Positions 18,940 to 22,549 of a stretch of DNA of 22,549 nt are shown here, piece by piece. The notes below the pieces were generated by a model. It did not search any database and was not told where the DNA came from. It saw only the letters and a program-made list of their open reading frames with translations. A program made the translations under genes and the position numbers. The DNA comes from Deinococcus sp. (GTDB lineage Bacteria > Deinococcota > Deinococci > Deinococcales > Deinococcaceae): positions 1-22,549 of the forward strand of contig NZ_JAUNHK010000045.1 in NCBI RefSeq assembly GCF_030523985.1. Reading direction: 5' to 3'. Position 1 is the stretch's first letter, and every line of letters starts with the position of its first letter.

Positions 18940-19806
18940 ATGAAGAGATTGCCCCAGCTCGCGCTCGCTTCCCTGACCCTGCTTCTCGCTTCGTGCAACC
19001 GGGTGAGCCCTCCAGCGGCCCCCTCGGGAACCACCGCCTACGGCCTGACGACCAGCGGAATGCTGGCGACGTTCGGCACCGACAATGCGGCGGCCAGCTA
19101 CCGCACCCTGTCCATCAGCGGGCTGGCGTCGGGCGACACCCTGGTCAGCCTGGACTACCGCAACACCGACGGACGCTTGTATGCCGCCACCAGCAACGGA
19201 CGCCTCTACCGAATCGACCCGCAGACCGGCGCGGCGACGCAGGACAGCGCTGCGGTAGGTCAGGGAGTCGTGACGGTGGACTTCAACCCCTCCGCCAACC
19301 GCCTGCGCGTCATCGGCACCAACAACATGAATTACCGCCTGACCCTGGGGGCGACCCCGGTGCCTTCGACCTCCCCGGCTGGCACCGTCACGCCCGACGG
19401 CATCTTTGCCTACGCCGCAGGCGACGTGAATGCGGGTAAGACCCCCGAACTGGTGGCGGCGGCGTACACCAACAGCTTCAACGACAGCGCGACTGGCAGC
19501 GTCCCGGCAGGCAGCACCACCGCGCTCTATTCCTTCGATGCCGCCCAGGACGTGCTGGTCATGCACGATGTGGGGCCGCAGTTCAGCACCCTCAAGACGG
19601 TCGCTCCCCTCGGCGTCAACGTCATGGCGGGCATGGTCGGCTTCGACATCAGCGGAATGAACACCGCCTACGCCAGCGTCAGCAGTGGCGGCAAAACCAC
19701 GCTCTACCGCGTGAATCTCGCGGCGAGCAGCCAGGCCCTGAGCGCCGTCTCCACCCTGAACGACGTGTCCCTGCGCGACCTCGCCCTGGTGCCTGCCAGC
19801 CGCTGA
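18940..19806 (+). CDS. DUF4394 lipoprotein
   Basis: The 288-residue product begins MKRLPQLALASLTLLLASC, a lipoprotein signal with lipobox LASC and acylated Cys19. The mature protein is a repeat-like beta structure. It contains AYGLTTSGMLATFGTDN, SGLASGDTLVSLDYRNTDGRLYAATSNGRLYRIDPQTGAAT, VDFNPSANRLRVIGTNNMNYRL and GNTTLYSFD-like and NTAYASVSSGG-like strands. This agrees with DUF4394, whose LVGLDFRPSTGQLYGLGSNGRLY-like and VDFNPAVDRLRVVSNTGQNLRL-like motifs are very characteristic and probably form a propeller. Function is unknown. GGAGG (18928-18932) precedes the ATG by 7 nt, so this gene is one of the few here with a classical ribosome binding site. Confidence 0.88.
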   Translation: MKRLPQLALASLTLLLASCNRVSPPAAPSGTTAYGLTTSGMLATFGTDNAAASYRTLSISGLASGDTLVSLDYRNTDGRLYAATSNGRLYRIDPQTGAATQDSAAVGQGVVTVDFNPSANRLRVIGTNNMNYRLTLGATPVPSTSPAGTVTPDGIFAYAAGDVNAGKTPELVAAAYTNSFNDSATGSVPAGSTTALYSFDAAQDVLVMHDVGPQFSTLKTVAPLGVNVMAGMVGFDISGMNTAYASVSSGGKTTLYRVNLAASSQALSAVSTLNDVSLRDLALVPASR

Positions 19807-19814
19807 GCGAAGAA

Positions 19815-19866
19815 CAAAAAACAAGGGGGCAACTCGGTGCATCACTGGGTTGCCCCCTCTGCTTTG
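19815..19866. terminator. Bidirectional terminator between DUF4394 and 2H phosphoesterase genes
   Basis: AGGGGGCAAC (19824-19833) pairs perfectly over 10 bp with GTTGCCCCCT (19849-19858), with a 15-nt loop. On the minus strand a strong U-tract follows, from AACAAAAAACA on the plus strand. On the plus strand only CTGCTTT follows, so it is stronger for the minus-strand gene. Confidence 0.85.
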
Positions 19867-19890
19867 GGACGTGAACCCTGGAGCCTCTGG

Positions 19891-20430
19891 TCAATCGCTC
19901 ACCCCCCCACTCAGCGGCCACTCCGCTACCGGTATATAAACCCCACCCGGCCCCGGCTTCTCCATCAGCGTGAGGGTGCGGGCTGTGAACACGAACGGCG
20001 TACCCTTCAGGTCGGCAAACTCCCGCTCGGCATCGGTCAGCAGCTCTGGCAAATCTACCCCGCGCCGGGCGAGGGCCAGCGTCAGGTGGGGCGTCATCTG
20101 CGGCCCTTCGTACCCGAAACGCCGGGGTGGTTTCAGGGCGTCCAGCAGGGCCAGGTGCAGCCGAATCGCCTCTGGGCTATGCACCGTCAAATACAGCGCC
20201 GAGCCCTTGGGGAAAAGGCGGGGGCCGCCGACCTCCACCCGCACAGGCGCCTGCCCTGAGGCGACCGCCCGTGCCACTTCGCCCGCTGACCCGTCCAGGC
20301 CGCTGCGGGCCTTGACCGTGATGTGAGGCACCGCCGCCGCGTCGCGGATGCCGTGGCGGTCGCGGAAGTTGCCGAGACGGGCGCTCAGCTCAGGTGGGGG
20401 CAGCAGCGAGAGCAGAAAAGAAGGCGTCAC
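19891..20430 (-). CDS. thpR: 2H phosphoesterase (RNA 2',3'-cyclic phosphodiesterase, LigT/ThpR family)
   Basis: 2H phosphoesterases hydrolyse 2',3'-cyclic phosphates on RNA ends or small nucleotides; the old name of the family is 2'-5' RNA ligase. The 179-residue protein shows the pair of HxT motifs that define it: PHITVK with H36 and T38, and PHLTLA with H115 and T117. The duplicated domain arrangement and length are normal. Start is the GTG at 20430, with TAGGCT (20442-20437 on the minus strand) ending 6 nt upstream and no ribosome binding site. It is divergent from gcvT, with 71 nt between the start codons, and ends at a good terminator. The cellular substrate is unknown. Confidence 0.88.
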   Translation of the reverse strand: MTPSFLLSLLPPPELSARLGNFRDRHGIRDAAAVPHITVKARSGLDGSAGEVARAVASGQAPVRVEVGGPRLFPKGSALYLTVHSPEAIRLHLALLDALKPPRRFGYEGPQMTPHLTLALARRGVDLPELLTDAEREFADLKGTPFVFTARTLTLMEKPGPGGVYIPVAEWPLSGGVSD

Positions 20431-20436
20431 CCCCGC

Positions 20437-20442
20437 AGCCTA
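20437..20442 (-). promoter_or_regulatory. -10 element of the 2H phosphoesterase gene, leaderless type
   Basis: On the minus strand TAGGCT ends 6 nt before the GTG start at 20430, with no Shine-Dalgarno and no clear -35. Confidence 0.4.
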
Positions 20443-20489
20443 CCTGCCGACCTGTCCATACCCCCCGGACGCTTTTCCCCGGTTTCCCT

Positions 20490-20495
20490 TAAAGT
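20490..20495 (+). promoter_or_regulatory. -10 element of gcvT, leaderless type
   Basis: TAAAGT ends 6 nt before the GTG start at 20502. The message would start at or next to the first codon, leaving no room for a glycine riboswitch in front of the operon. Confidence 0.55.
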
Positions 20496-20501
20496 TTCCT
20501 T

Positions 20502-21578
20502 GTGACCGAAACCAATGCCACACCGCTGAAGCGGACGCCGCTGCATGCCGCGCACCAGAAAGCCGGGGCCAGAATGGTGCCCTTCGGCGGCTGGGACATG
20601 CCCGTGCAGTACAGCGGCCTGAAAGCCGAACACGAAGCCGTGCGGACCTCGGCAGGCGTGTTCGATGTCTCTCACATGGGCGAATTCCGCATCACCGGCC
20701 CCGACGCCCTGAAGTTCTTGCAGCACGTCACCCCCAACGACGTGAGCAAGCTCAAGCCCGGACGCGCCCAGTACAACTGGCTGCCCAACGACAAAGGCGG
20801 GCTGGTGGACGACATCTACATCTACATGGCCGCCGAAGGCGAGTACCTGATGGTCGTCAACGCCAGCAACATCGACAAGGACTGGGCGCACCTTCAGCGC
20901 CATCTGCACGACTTCGACGTGAAGCTCACCAACGAGTCCGACAGGTGGGCGCTGCTGGCCGTGCAAGGCCCCAAGGCCGAAGAACTGCTGAACGCCCACA
21001 CCGACATCGACCTCAGCACTAAGAAGAAGAACGCCTACTTCTCGGCCAAGCTGTTCGGGCAGGACGTGAAACTGGCCCGCACCGGGTACACGGGCGAGGA
21101 CGGCTTCGAGGTGTTCGTGGACGCCGAGAAAGCCGAGGAGATGTGGGACAAGCTGCTGGAAATCGGCATCACCCCTGCTGGCCTGGGCGCCCGCGACACG
21201 CTGCGTCTGGAAGCCGGATTTCCCCTTTACGGGCACGAATTCAGCGACGAAATTCACCCGCTGAGCAGCCATTACACCTGGGTCGTGAAGGACAAGGAAT
21301 TCCACGGGCGCGAGGGCCTGAAGGCGGCGCCCAGCAAAAAGTTGATTGGCCTGAAGCTGGAAAAAGTCCCCGTGCGTGAGGGCTACCCCGTGCACGCGGG
21401 CGGCAAGGTCGTGGGCCACGTCACCAGCGGCAGCACCAGCCCCAGCCTCGGCTACCCCATCGCCCTGGCGCTGGTGGACGCCGACGCCGCCGAGGTCAGT
21501 GACTTCGAAGTCGAAGTGCGCGGCAAGAACCACGCGGCGACGAAAACGGACGTGCCCTTCTACACCCAAAAGGCTTGA
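20502..21578 (+). CDS. gcvT: Aminomethyltransferase (glycine cleavage system T protein)
   Basis: GcvT transfers the methylene group from the aminomethyl-lipoyl arm of the H protein to tetrahydrofolate, releasing ammonia and giving 5,10-methylene-THF. The 358-residue product matches the family along its length: LHAAHQKAGARMVPFGGWDMPVQYSG at the start, VFDVSHMGEFRITGPDALKFL, YNWLPNDKGGLVDDIYIY, LLAVQGPKAEELL, RTGYTGEDGFEVFV, GLGARDTLRLEAGFPLYGHEF with the folate-site acidic and aromatic residues, and HVTSGSTSPSLGYPIAL near the end. GTG 20502 is the first start and is supported by a TAAAGT 6 nt upstream; a ribosome binding site is absent. gcvH follows after 112 nt. Confidence 0.97.
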   Translation: MTETNATPLKRTPLHAAHQKAGARMVPFGGWDMPVQYSGLKAEHEAVRTSAGVFDVSHMGEFRITGPDALKFLQHVTPNDVSKLKPGRAQYNWLPNDKGGLVDDIYIYMAAEGEYLMVVNASNIDKDWAHLQRHLHDFDVKLTNESDRWALLAVQGPKAEELLNAHTDIDLSTKKKNAYFSAKLFGQDVKLARTGYTGEDGFEVFVDAEKAEEMWDKLLEIGITPAGLGARDTLRLEAGFPLYGHEFSDEIHPLSSHYTWVVKDKEFHGREGLKAAPSKKLIGLKLEKVPVREGYPVHAGGKVVGHVTSGSTSPSLGYPIALALVDADAAEVSDFEVEVRGKNHAATKTDVPFYTQKA

Positions 21579-21690
21579 AGCGGGAGGCGAAAGGCCCGCT
21601 CCTGCTCTAGCCTAAGTCCAGCCTTTTTGCCCTTCATCTTCGTCTAGCCGCCATCAGCAAGTCTTCACTCAACTTAAGGAGAATAAAACC

Positions 21691-22053
21691 ATGACCACCA
21701 CCCCCACCGACCGCAAATACGCCACCTCCCACGAATGGCTCGCCGGGGACGGCAAAGTCGGGATCACCGACCACGCCCAGGACCAGCTCGGTGATGTGGT
21801 GTACGTCGAACTGCCCGAAGTGGGCCGCGAAGTCGAGAAAGGCGAAGCCGTCGCCGTCGTGGAGTCGGTCAAGACCGCGTCCGACATCTACGCTCCCGCC
21901 AGCGGCAAAATCGTGGCCGTCAACGAAGAACTGAGCGGCAACCCCGAACTGGTCAACAGCGCCCCCTACGAAGGCGGCTGGCTGTTCCAGATCGAAGTGA
22001 CCGAAGAAGGCGAGCTGCTGGACGCGGCGGCCTACGAAGCGCAGGCGCACTGA
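21691..22053 (+). CDS. gcvH: Glycine cleavage system H protein
   Basis: GcvH is the lipoylated carrier that shuttles the aminomethyl group between the P, T and L proteins. The 120-residue product is a standard H protein. It contains YATSHEWLAG, VGITDHAQDQLGDVVYVELPEVG and GEAVAVVESVKTASDIYAPASG, with Lys61 as the lipoyl attachment site, and ends NSAPYEGGWLFQIE. The ribosome binding site TTAAGGAG is the best in the window, about 9 nt before ATG. The 112 nt upstream (21579-21690) hold a small GCGGG/CCCGC hairpin without a U-tract, and a TAGCCT of uncertain meaning. It probably lies on the gcvT transcript, but a separate promoter cannot be excluded. A strong terminator follows it. Confidence 0.97.
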   Translation: MTTTPTDRKYATSHEWLAGDGKVGITDHAQDQLGDVVYVELPEVGREVEKGEAVAVVESVKTASDIYAPASGKIVAVNEELSGNPELVNSAPYEGGWLFQIEVTEEGELLDAAAYEAQAH

Positions 22054-22074
22054 GCTGGGCCGTGAGCCGTGAGT

Positions 22075-22117
22075 GGTGGGCCATGAGCCAGAAGCGGCTG
22101 GTGGCCCACCCTTTTTT
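22075..22117 (+). terminator. Intrinsic terminator between gcvH and gcvP
   Basis: GGTGGGCCA (22075-22083) pairs perfectly with TGGCCCACC (22102-22110). C and T6 follow at 22111-22117. It lies inside what should be the gcvTHP operon. The word GGCCATGAGC (22079-22088) recurs inverted as GCTCATGGCC (22168-22177), so part of the stem can pair elsewhere. Confidence 0.8.
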
Positions 22118-22207
22118 CGTCGTGACAGCTTCTTCAACCGAGGCTGAATCCTCTTTTTTTCCTCAAAGCTCATGGCCTACAGCCCAGAGCCACCCCAAGG
22201 AGCACCC

Positions 22208-22549
22208 ATGACCAGACCCCTCTCTGACCTCCTCCAGACCAATGACTTTACCGCCCGGCACATCGGCCCCAGCGAGGCTGAGCAGGCCGAGATGCTTGAA
22301 GCGCTGGGCGTGAGCAGCCTCGACGAGCTGACCGAAACGACCCTGCCCGAAGCCATTCAATTCAAGGGCGACCTGAGCGCGGGCGCGGGCGTGACCGAGG
22401 CGCAGGCGCTGGCCGACCTGAAAGCGGTGGCGCAGAAGAATAAGGTGTTCCGCAGCTACATCGGCATGGGGTACTCCGGCACCCATGTTCCGCCCGTGAT
22501 TCTGCGCAACATGCTGGAAAACCCCGGCTGGTACACCGCCTACACCCCC
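22208..22549 (+). CDS. gcvP: Glycine dehydrogenase (decarboxylating), P protein (5' part only)
   Basis: GcvP is the PLP enzyme that decarboxylates glycine and loads the aminomethyl group on the lipoyl arm of GcvH. The first 114 codons are present, running off the window end. They contain DLLQTNDFTARHIGPSEAEQAEML, then FRSYIGMGYSGTHVPPVILRNMLENPGWYTAYTP, which is the highly conserved P-protein N-terminal block. The ATG at 22208 has AAGGAG (22197-22202) 5 nt upstream. The catalytic PLP lysine lies beyond the window. The 154-nt spacer from gcvH contains the terminator at 22075-22117 and a GTGACA (22122-22127) that could be a -35, though no good -10 accompanies it. Confidence 0.95.
   Translation, partial: MTRPLSDLLQTNDFTARHIGPSEAEQAEMLEALGVSSLDELTETTLPEAIQFKGDLSAGAGVTEAQALADLKAVAQKNKVFRSYIGMGYSGTHVPPVILRNMLENPGWYTAYTP

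Noticed and set aside
19861..19890. tRNA-like 3' end wording near GTGAACCCTGGAGCC
   Set aside because: No cloverleaf, acceptor stem or anticodon arm can be built around it.
20431..20501. Glycine riboswitch before gcvT
   Set aside because: Only 71 nt separate the two divergent start codons and the likely transcript starts at the gcvT start codon; no aptamer-like paired elements are present.
22140..22160. GAGG/CCTC hairpin followed by T7 before gcvP
   Set aside because: The stem is only 4 bp, too weak to call a second terminator; it may simply be a T-rich spacer.

Overview
The window reads as a GC-rich chromosomal segment from a Deinococcus, very close to D. radiodurans in gene content and order. 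The pointers are an organic hydroperoxide resistance gene (ohr), a UV damage endonuclease gene (uvsE), a fused secDF, a very short mraZ-rsmH-ftsL-pbp division cluster and a gcvT-gcvH-gcvP operon. In addition, most operons start with a TANNNT -10 element only 6-8 nt before the start codon, the arrangement of leaderless mRNAs that is common in this genus. I see no tRNA, rRNA, insertion sequence, prophage or CRISPR array.

Layout. 1-1669: the start of ohr (minus), a DUF3592 membrane protein (minus) and a TSUP-family permease (plus). 1693-3734: a minus-strand operon tsaC-scpB-DUF4388, divergent from pilC (3791-5011, plus), with back-to-back -10 elements in a shared octamer. 5182-6324: an FAD monooxygenase converging on a DUF423 membrane protein (6360-6710). 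6841-10077: a division cluster preceded by a 10-bp-phased operator-like repeat that fits MraZ autoregulation, then mraZ, rsmH, an FtsL-like protein and a compact class B PBP, all overlapping or nearly so. 10144-10986: a leaderless metallo-beta-lactamase-fold hydrolase. 11095-16035: minus-strand genes reading DUF2256, uvsE, a six-cysteine secreted protein, a small proline-rich protein and secDF. 16174-17387: DAHP synthase with an upstream leader. 17488-18767: a secreted protein translationally coupled to 5-formyltetrahydrofolate cyclo-ligase. 18940-19806: a DUF4394 lipoprotein. 19891-20430: a 2H phosphoesterase (minus). 20502-22549: gcvT, gcvH and the start of gcvP.

The most notable element is upstream of the DAHP synthase gene. 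It is an 18-codon leader ORF (17387-17331, minus) that encodes MTARPAFAYFYWFGVHRA, with all three aromatic amino acids clustered. Its last codons can pair perfectly (8 bp) with the 5' arm of a strong intrinsic terminator that lies between the leader and the gene. This has the logic of a ribosome-mediated attenuator sensing Phe, Tyr and Trp at the entry to the shikimate pathway. A second hidden gene is the 57-codon DUF2256 ORF that overlaps the uvsE start by 4 nt, tying this small Cys-rich family to UV repair.

Functionally the window is mostly housekeeping: cell division and wall synthesis, protein export, chromosome segregation, tRNA modification, one-carbon metabolism (glycine cleavage plus 5-formyl-THF recycling), aromatic amino acid entry, and oxidative and UV stress defence.
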